This document shows, one piece after another, positions 55,942 to 64,000 of a stretch of DNA of 64,000 bases. Source of the stretch: Sphingobacteriales bacterium 39-19 (GTDB taxonomy: Bacteria; Bacteroidota; Bacteroidia; Chitinophagales; Chitinophagaceae); assembly GCA_001898465.1 (NCBI GenBank), contig MKTX01000004.1, forward strand, positions 142,622-206,621, in the 5' to 3' direction. Within the stretch, counting starts at the first letter, position 1. The number at the start of each line of letters is the position of its first letter. A program made the translations under genes and the position numbers. A model generated the notes under the pieces. The model saw only the letters and a program-made list of their open reading frames with translations. It searched no databases and was not told the DNA's origin.

Positions 55942-56093
55942 ATCATACATTGACCATGCTCACTATAATAATCAATAGTATTATATAGATTGTGCATATC
56001 AGTTCTGCATATCACAGTTTCATTGAAAAGAATGAAAAGACAGGATTTTAAAAAATAATAATAAATGGCTCTTTATTCATTCAATTATAAACC

Positions 56094-57017
56094 ATGAAAG
56101 AGATAACAAAAAAAATAATTAAGAAAGAATTCAATTACAGCCCTGAAAAAAAATCGCTTACCTCAAAAAATGAAAGGTCAAAAAAAATCCTTGCTGTATT
56201 TGATGGATATAAATTTTCGCAAAGTACATTAGAGTATGCCATCCAGTTAACAAAAGAGGCCGACGCCTATTTGGTAGGCGTATTTCTGGATGAATCTTTT
56301 TACCGGTCTTATAATACCTTACAAATATTAAAGACTTATAAGAATGCCGAGCAAATATTACTGAAACTGGATGCAAAAGACCAGGAAAAAAGAGATGCAG
56401 CGGTAAAGCAATTTCAAAAAGCATGCGGGCAGGCAGGTATTGCTTATACATTTCACCGCAATACGGATATTGCCATCCATGAATTAAAACAAGAAAGCAT
56501 TTTTGCAGATTTAATTATTATTAATGATAGCGAAACTTTCAGCCGGGTTGCTGAAGATTCGCCTACCCGCTTTATAAAAGAACTGCTTTCTGATGTTCAG
56601 TGCCCGGTACTGGTAGTGCCCAATAAATTTATAGCCATCGATAAAATCATTTTACTGTACGATGGTGGACCTTCTTCAGTATTTGCCATCAAAATGTTCA
56701 GCTATATTTTTAATGGGATGGGAAATTTACCGGTAGAAGTCTTTACGGTGAAAGAGAAAAACGGTTCTTCCCCTCTCTCTCACCACAAACTCATGAAGGA
56801 ATTTATTAAAAGGCATTTCCCAAAAGCAAAGTTTATTGTAGCAAAGGGAAACCCCGAGGAACAGGTTGTGGGCTATTTAAGAAATCACAAAGAAAATGAA
56901 CTGGTGGTATTGGGCGCTTACCGGAGGTCTGAAATTTCAAGGTGGTTTAAAACCAGCATGGCAGACATTTTGATCAAGGAATTAGACACGGTATTATTTA
57001 TTGCGCATAATAAATAA
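56094..57017 (+). CDS. Universal stress protein, two UspA domains (first of three)
   Basis: 307 residues. A charged N-terminal tail of about 30, then UspA domain 1 (KKILAVFDGYKFSQSTLEYAI) ending in SDVQCPVLVVPN, and a second, more degenerate domain (DKIILLYDGGPSSVFAIKMF, ending LIKELDTVLFIAHN). The ATP-binding GxxG motif is not clear. Usp proteins aid survival under stress such as starvation or low oxygen. Starts a row of three usp genes and a TerB-like gene. Confidence 0.88.
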   Translation: MKEITKKIIKKEFNYSPEKKSLTSKNERSKKILAVFDGYKFSQSTLEYAIQLTKEADAYLVGVFLDESFYRSYNTLQILKTYKNAEQILLKLDAKDQEKRDAAVKQFQKACGQAGIAYTFHRNTDIAIHELKQESIFADLIIINDSETFSRVAEDSPTRFIKELLSDVQCPVLVVPNKFIAIDKIILLYDGGPSSVFAIKMFSYIFNGMGNLPVEVFTVKEKNGSSPLSHHKLMKEFIKRHFPKAKFIVAKGNPEEQVVGYLRNHKENELVVLGAYRRSEISRWFKTSMADILIKELDTVLFIAHNK

Positions 57018-57058
57018 TGATTGCCTATTTAATTTTTACATATAAATAAATAAATATT

Positions 57059-57913
57059 ATGAAACACATTTTAGTTCCTACAGATTTTTCGGCATGTGCT
57101 GACAATGCACTTGAATTTGCGATACAAAGCGCAAAAATACTTCCTGCCCAAATCACCTTACTGCATTCATTTGAAGTTATTGATAATATCTATACGGATT
57201 ATATGGGTGCAAACAGGGAATTTAACCGCACCATTTTAGACGATGCAGAAATGAAACTAAAGAAAATAAAAGAAGAAACACTCGCAAAAGAAGGGCTGGA
57301 GATTGAAACATGCGTTTCAAAAGATTCATTACTGGCTGCTATAAAAGAAACGGCTAACACCATAAAAGCAGACCTGGTTATCATGGGTACGCAAGGCGCT
57401 AAAGGGATTATTGAAAAATTATGGGGCAGCAGAACCGCTACAGCCATCCAAAAATCCGGCTTACCCATTATGGCTATACCTGAAAACTATAAATGGAAAA
57501 AACCGCAAAACATATTATTTGCAAGCAACCAATTTGAAAAAGACAAGAAAATACTTAATTATATTTTTGAACTGGCGGGTTTATATATGGCCAATGTACA
57601 AGTAGCTGTGTTTACCGATGAGAATAAAGACAATGCAGCCACCTTACTGGAAAATGAAAGGAACCTGGCCGAATATGCCAGTTATCTTACAGAAACTTTT
57701 CATGAAAAAACCTTAACCTCGATGCATTTATACGGCGATAAATTTGAAGATACCCTGCAGGATTTTGTAAAAGAAAATGAAATGGATATGGTCATTATGA
57801 TTACCTATCAGCATAAGTATTGGGATCGCCTGTTTAATCCCAGCGCTACAAAAAAAATGAGTTACCATACACATATCCCTTTACTTGCCATCCCAATTGA
57901 TTTTGGCGCCTGA
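57059..57913 (+). CDS. Universal stress protein, two UspA domains (second of three)
   Basis: 284 residues. Domain 1 is canonical: HILVPTDFSACADNALEFAI at the start, then LVIMGTQGAKGIIEKLWGSRTATAIQKSGLPIMAIP, which includes the G-x2-G-x9-G-[ST]-like nucleotide motif. Domain 2 (about 150-284) is degenerate. It lies 41 nt after the first usp gene. Confidence 0.92.
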   Translation: MKHILVPTDFSACADNALEFAIQSAKILPAQITLLHSFEVIDNIYTDYMGANREFNRTILDDAEMKLKKIKEETLAKEGLEIETCVSKDSLLAAIKETANTIKADLVIMGTQGAKGIIEKLWGSRTATAIQKSGLPIMAIPENYKWKKPQNILFASNQFEKDKKILNYIFELAGLYMANVQVAVFTDENKDNAATLLENERNLAEYASYLTETFHEKTLTSMHLYGDKFEDTLQDFVKENEMDMVIMITYQHKYWDRLFNPSATKKMSYHTHIPLLAIPIDFGA

Positions 57914-57942
57914 ACCGGATTTTAAAATGAAAGCAGAACATT

Positions 57943-58788
57943 ATGAAGCGAATATTAGTACCCACCGATTTTTCACCAAATGCTGAAACGGCATTCAGGT
58001 TTGCCATGTATTTGGCTACCTTATTTAAAGGCACTATTATTCTCTATCATACCTATATCCCATTAGAAAACCCGTTTATTGGTGATAAAACACAAAGGGC
58101 AGCACATAATTTTAAAACCGAAACAAGGATACTTAAAAAACTTCATCGTTTTAAAAAGAAGGTAGTAAAAAAGGAAGATGAAATATCAGTTTCTACCATC
58201 ATCGGAAGGTCGCCCCTCATCAATAATATCCTAGGTTTTGCCGAACATAACCATATTGACCTGATTGTAATGGGTACAAAAGGAGCATCCGGCATTAAAA
58301 AGATTTTACTCGGTTCAGTTGCTGCAAAGGTTGCACAAAAATCGGACTTGCCTGTATTATTAATCCCTGAAAAATGTAATACGAATTGCTTAAAAGAAAT
58401 TGTTTTTGCAACAGATTTTACACCCTGGGATGAAAAGGCTATAAATGATACACTTTCATTTGCGAAATTACAAAACGGTACTGTAACGGTAACGCATGTG
58501 ATGGACGGGCACAGCCATGAAAAGAAAAAAATAAAAATAAAAAATGATTTTGAAGCGTATGCGTATTACATGCAAAGAAAAATAAACCGGCGAAATTTAA
58601 AATTTCAACTTATTGAAACAAAAGCGAAAGAAGAAAAAATTAAAACACTCATGAACCATACGCCTTACGATATGCTGGCACTGGTTCGTAAGAATAAAAG
58701 CTTCATCCATAAATTACGTACGGTGAGCTATACCAAAAACCTGGCATATATGATGGAGAAGCCACTCCTTATTCATCCGCCAGGCTAA
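57943..58788 (+). CDS. Universal stress protein, two UspA domains (third of three)
   Basis: 281 residues. Domain 1: RILVPTDFSPNAETAFRFAM, and LIVMGTKGASGIKKILLGSVAAKVAQKSDLPVLLIP with the G-x2-G-x9-GS ATP-binding motif. Domain 2 starts KEIVFATDFTPWDEKAI and is very basic. It lies 29 nt after the second usp gene. Confidence 0.92.
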   Translation: MKRILVPTDFSPNAETAFRFAMYLATLFKGTIILYHTYIPLENPFIGDKTQRAAHNFKTETRILKKLHRFKKKVVKKEDEISVSTIIGRSPLINNILGFAEHNHIDLIVMGTKGASGIKKILLGSVAAKVAQKSDLPVLLIPEKCNTNCLKEIVFATDFTPWDEKAINDTLSFAKLQNGTVTVTHVMDGHSHEKKKIKIKNDFEAYAYYMQRKINRRNLKFQLIETKAKEEKIKTLMNHTPYDMLALVRKNKSFIHKLRTVSYTKNLAYMMEKPLLIHPPG

Positions 58789-58851
58789 AGGACTTCATCC
58801 AAACCCATTAACAGGATACACCCAATTCAAAGAACCATTAAAATATAAAAT

Positions 58852-59235
58852 ATGTTTTACCAGGAATTATATACCGTATTAGGAAAATTATTTTACTATA
58901 CAGCCGGTATTGACGGAAAAGTACAACCAGCAGAACGGGAAGCTTTACAAAAGCTCATTACCAGTAAATGGATGCCTTTAGAAGATTCGGTAGATGAGTT
59001 TGGTACAGATCAATCGGCCATTATTAATTTTTCATTTGATTATGAAGAATCAGAAAATGTATCAAACAAGGCACTCGAAACATTTGAAGAATTTTATAAA
59101 GGAAATAAAGAAAAGTTTAGCCCACAGATCAGGTATAATATTATACAAACCATAACAGCCATTGCCGGGGCCTACCGCAATAAGAATAAAAACGAGCAAT
59201 GGGTACTGGATAAAATAAAAGAGATACTGGATTAG
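58852..59235 (+). CDS. TerB-like small acidic protein
   Basis: 127 residues, all helical and acidic. YTAGIDGKVQPAEREALQKLI resembles the start of the TerB fold (ADGKVxxxE), which binds metal ions in tellurite resistance and stress proteins. It lies 63 nt after the third usp gene and is probably cotranscribed. Its exact role is unknown. Confidence 0.65.
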   Translation: MFYQELYTVLGKLFYYTAGIDGKVQPAEREALQKLITSKWMPLEDSVDEFGTDQSAIINFSFDYEESENVSNKALETFEEFYKGNKEKFSPQIRYNIIQTITAIAGAYRNKNKNEQWVLDKIKEILD

Positions 59236-59380
59236 TATCTTATAAAAAAATATGCATTGTGTAAGGGGGATTTCTTACAGGCTATTTTAAATTAAGATGG
59301 AAATCTATGTAAGCTGTGGTACTGGCCGCATCTATGTATTTTGGCAGAATGCTATTATACAAAAATAAGTTCTGCCATTC

Positions 59381-60001
59381 CTAATCTATAATCTTTAGTT
59401 GTAAGGCTGTTCGCACCAGCGAGGCAATATTTTTGGCCTCAAATTTTGCCAGGATATTTTTCCGGTGAGAATCTACTGTAGAAACACTGATAAAAAGTTT
59501 TTCAGCAATTTCATTATTGGTTAAACCGCTGGCAATAAATTCAAGCACTTCTTTTTCCCTTCGGGTAATCACGGGCACTTGTCCATTTTCATTATACCGC
59601 AGGGTAGTAGCCACATCGTCACTAAAATAGGTTTTCCCTTTTGATACAGTTTGAATAGCAAATACCAATTCCTGCCGGGTAGCATTTTTGAGCAAGTAAC
59701 CCGATGCGCCTACATCTATCATTTTTTGAATAAAACTTAGTTGATTGAAAGTGCTTAAGCCAATAATATATATGGCCGGGTAATTTTCCCTCACCAGCTT
59801 ACACAATTCAATCCCACTCATGCCCGGCATACTAATATCCATTAAGATTACATCGGGTTGCTGATTTTTTAAAAATGCCAGGCAAGAATCTGCATTACTG
59901 GCATGGCCCATCCACTCCATACCGTCTTCATTTAATAATATTGAATGAATACCTTCAATGACCATGTAATGATCATCTACAATAAATAATTTCGTTGCCA
60001 T
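59381..60001 (-). CDS. NarL/FixJ-type response regulator
   Basis: 206 residues. Receiver with VDDHYMVIEGI at the start, phosphoacceptor Asp in VILMDISMPGMSG, and the Lys in YLLKNA. LuxR-type HTH from about 145 (ITRREKEVLEFIASGLTNNEIAEKLFISVSTVDSHRKNILAKF). It lies 122 nt downstream of the histidine kinase gene and is its likely partner. Confidence 0.94.
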   Translation of the reverse strand: MATKLFIVDDHYMVIEGIHSILLNEDGMEWMGHASNADSCLAFLKNQQPDVILMDISMPGMSGIELCKLVRENYPAIYIIGLSTFNQLSFIQKMIDVGASGYLLKNATRQELVFAIQTVSKGKTYFSDDVATTLRYNENGQVPVITRREKEVLEFIASGLTNNEIAEKLFISVSTVDSHRKNILAKFEAKNIASLVRTALQLKIID

Positions 60002-60123
60002 ATTTTAATTCTTAAACATACCGAAATGAATGGATGGTACAAATAAAATGATATTTTTTTAAAATATATTCCCTTTTTTCAGGGATATTTCCTTATCCCA
60101 TCCTGGCAATCGTATTTACCCGG

Positions 60124-62085
60124 TTAAATACTAAACTCAATTAAAACCGAAGTTCCTTTACCTGCTTCGGATCGTACATCAAGCTTCCCTTTTAGGAGGC
60201 TTACCCTGCTTTGCATATTATTCCACCCCATTCCCCGGCTTGTATGCAAAGAAACGGGGTCAAAGCCAATGCCGTCATCTTCTACGGTGATTGAAATATT
60301 ATTTCCCATTTTCATTACCTGGACCACCGCATGGGCAGCCCCTGCATGCTTAAGTGTATTGTTAATTAACTCCTGTATGATCCGGTAGATGAGGATTAAT
60401 TTTGTTTCTTCTATTGTTTCGGAATCAATGCCGTAAGATTGATAGGATACTTGCAAAGCGCCCGTTTGATTGATTTGGTTACAGAAATCTTTAAGCGCTG
60501 CATCAAATCCAAATTTCACCAGCGATTGGGGCATTAAATTATGTGCTACCCGCCGCATTTCAATAATAGACCCATCCAGCATATCCATACTGCGTTCAAA
60601 TGCACTTGCGGTTTCGGCATTCATTGTTAATTTTTCTTTGATGCCATTAAATGAATATTTAATTCCGCTAAGCAGCCCGCCCAGGCCATCATGCAAATCT
60701 TTTGCAAGCCTTAACCGCTCTTGTTCTTCTCCTTTTAAAACGGCTTCTGTAGCTGTTAATTGTTGCTGGGTTTCTAATTTATTAATTTGCTGTAGTTGTA
60801 ATTTTTGCTTGTTCCGGTAATTTATATATAACAGTAAAACAATAATGAATAATAATAGTACAGCCGCCGCAAGCAAGTAATTCAGAATATTTTTTTGATG
60901 CAACTGCTTTTGTTGTGCCTGCATCATATCTTCTCTTTTTTGAGTTTGATATTTTACTTCCATCTCATACACTTTCTTCTCACTATTTCTATTAATCATA
61001 TTTTCATTAATAGCCACAAGCTCTTTAAGGTATTTATAACTCTCTCCTATATGACCCAAATTTTCTTCTGCAGCAACCAGATCCTGAAGGCATGCATATA
61101 AAACATGATCAAAATTGAATTCACGGGAAAGCGACCTGGCCTGTTTTGAAAATGTAATCGCATTTACATCATCCCCCATTTTTAAATACAGGTTTCCTAA
61201 ATTTTGTAAAACAAGGGCAATGTCATAAGATGTATTTATTTGTTTAAAAGCATTCAATGCAATTTCATAATGCCTGAGCGCCGAATCGAATCGTTTTGTT
61301 TTATTGGTAAAATACAATCCATTAAAATTGTGAAAGATGCCAATGGCAAAGGTCATATTATTTTTATTGGCCAATGCAAGCCCCTTATCTGATATGAATT
61401 TCAGGCTGTCGTAATGATGAATGAAATTATATACATCTGCCAGTGCAATAAGCCCCCTTACACGTAAGGCCGCATTATTCACTTGAATCGCAAGTCTGTT
61501 GGTTTCCCTTGCATAATAAAAGGCCTTACTGGTATCTCCCAAAAACTTATAGATCCCCGAAAGGTTATAATATGAATTAATAATTTTAGGCTCATCGCCC
61601 ATTTCATTAAAAATGGCTGTTGCTTTTAAATATTGCGATACGGCCGAAACATAATTTTGATTACGCTGATCAATGGCTGCATATAAGTTAATTAAATTAG
61701 CCTGCTGGTTTCTTGATGCGTTATCCGTATTCTTATGAATTAATACAAAAGCTTTATCCAATAGCAGTTTGCAACTATCTAATTTCATCTCATAAAACAA
61801 TAAGCCGGCACGCAAACCATACGCAATAGAAAGACCAAGGGGATAATTTATTTTTTCGGCAAGCCGTATCGTTTCCTGGATTACCTGTATGGCAACGGCA
61901 GGTTGAGAAAACTGAATCTTTTCTGCAAAGGCATTTAACCGGTTAATCTTTACCGTATCATCTGCCAGTTGCATTATCCTTCTTTCTTGCTCTGCCACCC
62001 CGTTACCTTGCCCAATGGCTTCAGCAAGCGAAATTGTAAACAGTAAAAAATAAAATAAGTATTTAAGTAGCATGGCCATTATCAT
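60124..62085 (-). CDS. TPR-containing sensor histidine kinase (HisKA_3)
   Basis: 653 residues. Signal peptide (about 1-25), six or so TPR units (about 30-370) that would lie in the periplasm, one transmembrane helix (LNYLLAAAVLLLFIIVLLLYIN), a coiled coil, then a HisKA_3 H-box RLAKDLHDGLGGLLSGIKYS and ATPase domain with ELINNTLKHA, VEDDGIGFD and GMGWNNMQSRV. It pairs with the NarL-type regulator. Kinases of this type in Bacteroidota often respond to stress or cell density; the signal here is unknown. Confidence 0.93.
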   Translation of the reverse strand: MIMAMLLKYLFYFLLFTISLAEAIGQGNGVAEQERRIMQLADDTVKINRLNAFAEKIQFSQPAVAIQVIQETIRLAEKINYPLGLSIAYGLRAGLLFYEMKLDSCKLLLDKAFVLIHKNTDNASRNQQANLINLYAAIDQRNQNYVSAVSQYLKATAIFNEMGDEPKIINSYYNLSGIYKFLGDTSKAFYYARETNRLAIQVNNAALRVRGLIALADVYNFIHHYDSLKFISDKGLALANKNNMTFAIGIFHNFNGLYFTNKTKRFDSALRHYEIALNAFKQINTSYDIALVLQNLGNLYLKMGDDVNAITFSKQARSLSREFNFDHVLYACLQDLVAAEENLGHIGESYKYLKELVAINENMINRNSEKKVYEMEVKYQTQKREDMMQAQQKQLHQKNILNYLLAAAVLLLFIIVLLLYINYRNKQKLQLQQINKLETQQQLTATEAVLKGEEQERLRLAKDLHDGLGGLLSGIKYSFNGIKEKLTMNAETASAFERSMDMLDGSIIEMRRVAHNLMPQSLVKFGFDAALKDFCNQINQTGALQVSYQSYGIDSETIEETKLILIYRIIQELINNTLKHAGAAHAVVQVMKMGNNISITVEDDGIGFDPVSLHTSRGMGWNNMQSRVSLLKGKLDVRSEAGKGTSVLIEFSI

Positions 62086-62267
62086 ATTCCGGAATCAAAT
62101 GTATGATTAAATGATAAGTTGTTTTACGCTTGTTTGCCCGAAACCTTTAAAGCGATATGTATAAAATCTCTTTACCCGGGAATTTTAATTTTTTTTAAAA
62201 ACTCCCTTTTTTAGGGGATAGCAAAGCTGCAGGTAAAAGATATTTTTACACCCTAAAACATACAAAA

Positions 62268-63299
62268 ATGAAATACATAATTTTACTAAGCTTGCTTATC
62301 ATTACAGGAACACAAACCCAGGCAAAAGTTTGGCGTATCAATAGCAACATAGGTGTAACCGCAGATTTTGACCAGGGCGCAGCTGCCATTTCATCATTAA
62401 GCGTAGTGAATGGCGACACCCTGTATTTTGAACCCAGCACGAACAATTACCAGGGGTTTACTTTATCTAAAAGGCTCGTTTTGATAGGTACCGGTTATTT
62501 CTTAAGTGGAACAAATGGCAATCCTGGTTTACAGGCAGATCCCACAGGTGCTTATTTTGGAAATGCCACAATATTATTGGATTCAACCGGATCCGGCTCA
62601 ACCTTAATGGGTTTAAATTCGATAAATATAGGTATTGGCCCAAACCTTGGATCAGCAACTGATAATATCACTGTAACCAGGTGTTATATCGGGAATATTG
62701 GTCAATATTATGGTTATACTGCCAATACAAAAATGACGGGTTGGGTAATCAATAAATGCTATATATCCTCTTTCGGTTTTAATAGCCAGGTTTTGGAGAA
62801 CTGGCAAATTACCAATAACATCATAAACAGTAGTGCCTCTCTCGGAAATTCCGGGAATTTCAATTTATTAATCCGAAATAATGTAATAAGGAGTTCTGTA
62901 GATTTATACAGCGCCTACTTTTCAAATAATATCGTAACCTTTAATCTGAATACCACTTACATGGTAAACACAACCATAAAAAATAATATTTCTACAGGCA
63001 ATAATTTACCTGCCGGTAATGGTAATCTCAACGGGCAAAGTGACGCTGCTCTTTTCCAGGGCCTCACCGGTAATAGCACCGATGGACAATGGCGATTGAA
63101 ACCAGGGAGCGCTGCCATTGGTGCCGGTGAAACAATAGCCGGCATTACCCCGGATTGTGGCGCTTTTGGTACAGCCGATCCTTATGTATTGAGCGGCATT
63201 CCTGCCATTCCTGCCATTTATGCACTCACGGTACCGGCAAGTGTTCCCAGCAATGCTACTTCTATGCAAATAACCATTAGCACCCGAAGTAACAATTAA
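62268..63299 (+). CDS. Secreted protein with parallel beta-helix repeats
   Basis: 343 residues. Signal peptide 1-19 (MKYIILLSLLIITGTQTQA). The central part has many Asn-rich turns (NNIINSSASLGNSGNFNLLIRNNVIRSSVDL), typical of right-handed parallel beta helices of adhesins or polysaccharide enzymes. No catalytic motif or T9SS tail was recognised. It is followed by another secreted protein gene after 170 nt. Confidence 0.75.
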   Translation: MKYIILLSLLIITGTQTQAKVWRINSNIGVTADFDQGAAAISSLSVVNGDTLYFEPSTNNYQGFTLSKRLVLIGTGYFLSGTNGNPGLQADPTGAYFGNATILLDSTGSGSTLMGLNSINIGIGPNLGSATDNITVTRCYIGNIGQYYGYTANTKMTGWVINKCYISSFGFNSQVLENWQITNNIINSSASLGNSGNFNLLIRNNVIRSSVDLYSAYFSNNIVTFNLNTTYMVNTTIKNNISTGNNLPAGNGNLNGQSDAALFQGLTGNSTDGQWRLKPGSAAIGAGETIAGITPDCGAFGTADPYVLSGIPAIPAIYALTVPASVPSNATSMQITISTRSNN

Positions 63300-63469
63300 T
63301 AAAATACCCGGTTAATTGCTGAACCCCGGCTTGATGATTAAAAAATAATGTACCCGGCATTAAGATCTCAATTAAGCAACTGTTGCGTCGCACACTTGTA
63401 CCATTGTATTACTATGCAACATTGCTTGTAAAAAAACAAACATAAAAAGTTTGCTACAAAAACTTTACA

Positions 63470-64000
63470 ATGAAAAAAGCTATTACAACCATTGCTGTAA
63501 GTATCTTCTACCTGTTTGTGCACGCCCAGCAACCCTACCCTACGGCTCCACCGGCACCGGGCAATATTGCGGCAATAGAATATTTTATAGATGCCAACAC
63601 TGCACAGGGTAGCGGAACTCCTGTAACAGGTTTTACAAGTTCGCCAAATATCAGTGGTTTTAGCGGCACAATGAATCTTGCCGGCTTACCACCCGGGTTT
63701 CACCGAATTTACTTCAGAACAAAAGATACAAATGGTAACTGGAGTCTTAGCAATAATAGTTTTTTCGACAATTTTAATTTACCCATCTATGCATCAGCTC
63801 CCACTGCAACCAATATTGTACAGCTAGAATATTTTTTGGATAATAACGATATGGGCTTTGGTAACTGCACACAAATTCCCGTTACACCTGCAACAGATAT
63901 GGCTAACCTTAGCGCCAATATTAATATTACCGGCCTTACGCCCGGTGTACACCGTGTGTTCATCCGGGCAAAAGATACCGGAGGAAAATGGAGCCTTATC
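63470..64000 (+). CDS. Secreted repeat protein, N-terminal part (runs off the window)
   Basis: 177 residues are visible; the frame is open at the window end. Signal peptide 1-20 (MKKAITTIAVSIFYLFVHAQ). Two repeats of about 75 residues follow. Each begins IEYFID or LEYFLD, passes through GxGxPV or GFGNCTQIPV, then NLAGL or NITGL with PG[FV]HR, and ends in KDTNGNWSL or KDTGGKWSL. The repeats suggest stacked beta-sandwich modules. It is likely to be a large cell-surface or T9SS-secreted protein. Function unknown. Confidence 0.8.
   Translation, partial: MKKAITTIAVSIFYLFVHAQQPYPTAPPAPGNIAAIEYFIDANTAQGSGTPVTGFTSSPNISGFSGTMNLAGLPPGFHRIYFRTKDTNGNWSLSNNSFFDNFNLPIYASAPTATNIVQLEYFLDNNDMGFGNCTQIPVTPATDMANLSANINITGLTPGVHRVFIRAKDTGGKWSLI

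Noticed and set aside
55920..56090. FNR/CRP-type site before the usp genes
   Set aside because: The TTGAT...ATCAA pattern is not matched at the right spacing; only an AT palindrome was seen.

Overview
The window looks like a chromosomal segment of a Bacteroidota bacterium, probably Chitinophagaceae-like. Reasons: TonB-dependent receptors with carboxypeptidase-regulatory-like N-terminal domains, a GLPGLI protein, a type IX secretion (T9SS) sorting domain, DUF3078, an F1 epsilon subunit reduced to its beta-sandwich, almost no Shine-Dalgarno sequences, and repeated TAnnTTTG (-7) promoter boxes 23-65 nt upstream of starts. No rRNA, tRNA, CRISPR array, transposase or integrase was recognised by eye.

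Layout. (1) 1-2.6 kb: 3' end of a TonB-dependent receptor, then a barnase-type RNase overlapping its barstar-type inhibitor. (2) 2.7-19.6 kb, minus strand: an almost complete division and cell wall (dcw) cluster in the order mraZ-rsmH-ftsL-ftsI-murE-mraY-murD-ftsW-murG-murC-ftsQ-ftsA-ftsZ. A three-repeat MraZ operator lies in front of it and a terminator follows ftsZ. murF and ddl are absent. (3) 19.8-28.8 kb: housekeeping genes: an orphan histidine kinase, YqgE, an acyltransferase, atpDC, a DMT exporter, mscL, a DUF3078 protein and scpA. (4) 28.8-33.2 kb: a visibly AT-richer patch with a frameshifted TonB receptor, a GLPGLI protein, a small Cys-containing secreted protein and an XRE regulator. 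(5) 33.3-35.2 kb: dxs.

(6) 35.6-42.7 kb is the most unusual part. Four tightly spaced plus-strand genes encode a 599-residue protein of unknown family with a possible H...NC (LRAT/permuted NlpC-like) core; a 1100-residue lipoprotein-like 7TM hybrid histidine kinase with receiver and class III adenylate cyclase domains; a pepsin-family (A1) aspartic protease homologue with no signal peptide; and a two-barrel avidin-like protein whose first barrel keeps many streptavidin biotin-contact residues. A GT-A-like glycosyltransferase follows. I know of no described system with this combination.

(7) 44-56 kb: grpE-dnaJ, an orphan T9SS tail protein, a peroxiredoxin, a lipoprotein, Nif3, a zinc-ribbon coiled-coil protein, YebC, MarR, a fasciclin lipoprotein, and an exported 5-hydroxyisourate hydrolase next to a TonB receptor. 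(8) 56-60 kb: three double-UspA proteins plus a TerB-like protein, convergent with a NarL-type response regulator and its TPR histidine kinase. (9) 62.2-64 kb: two secreted proteins, the second running off the window end.

All calls are by eye from translated sequence. No database search, profile search or alignment program was run.
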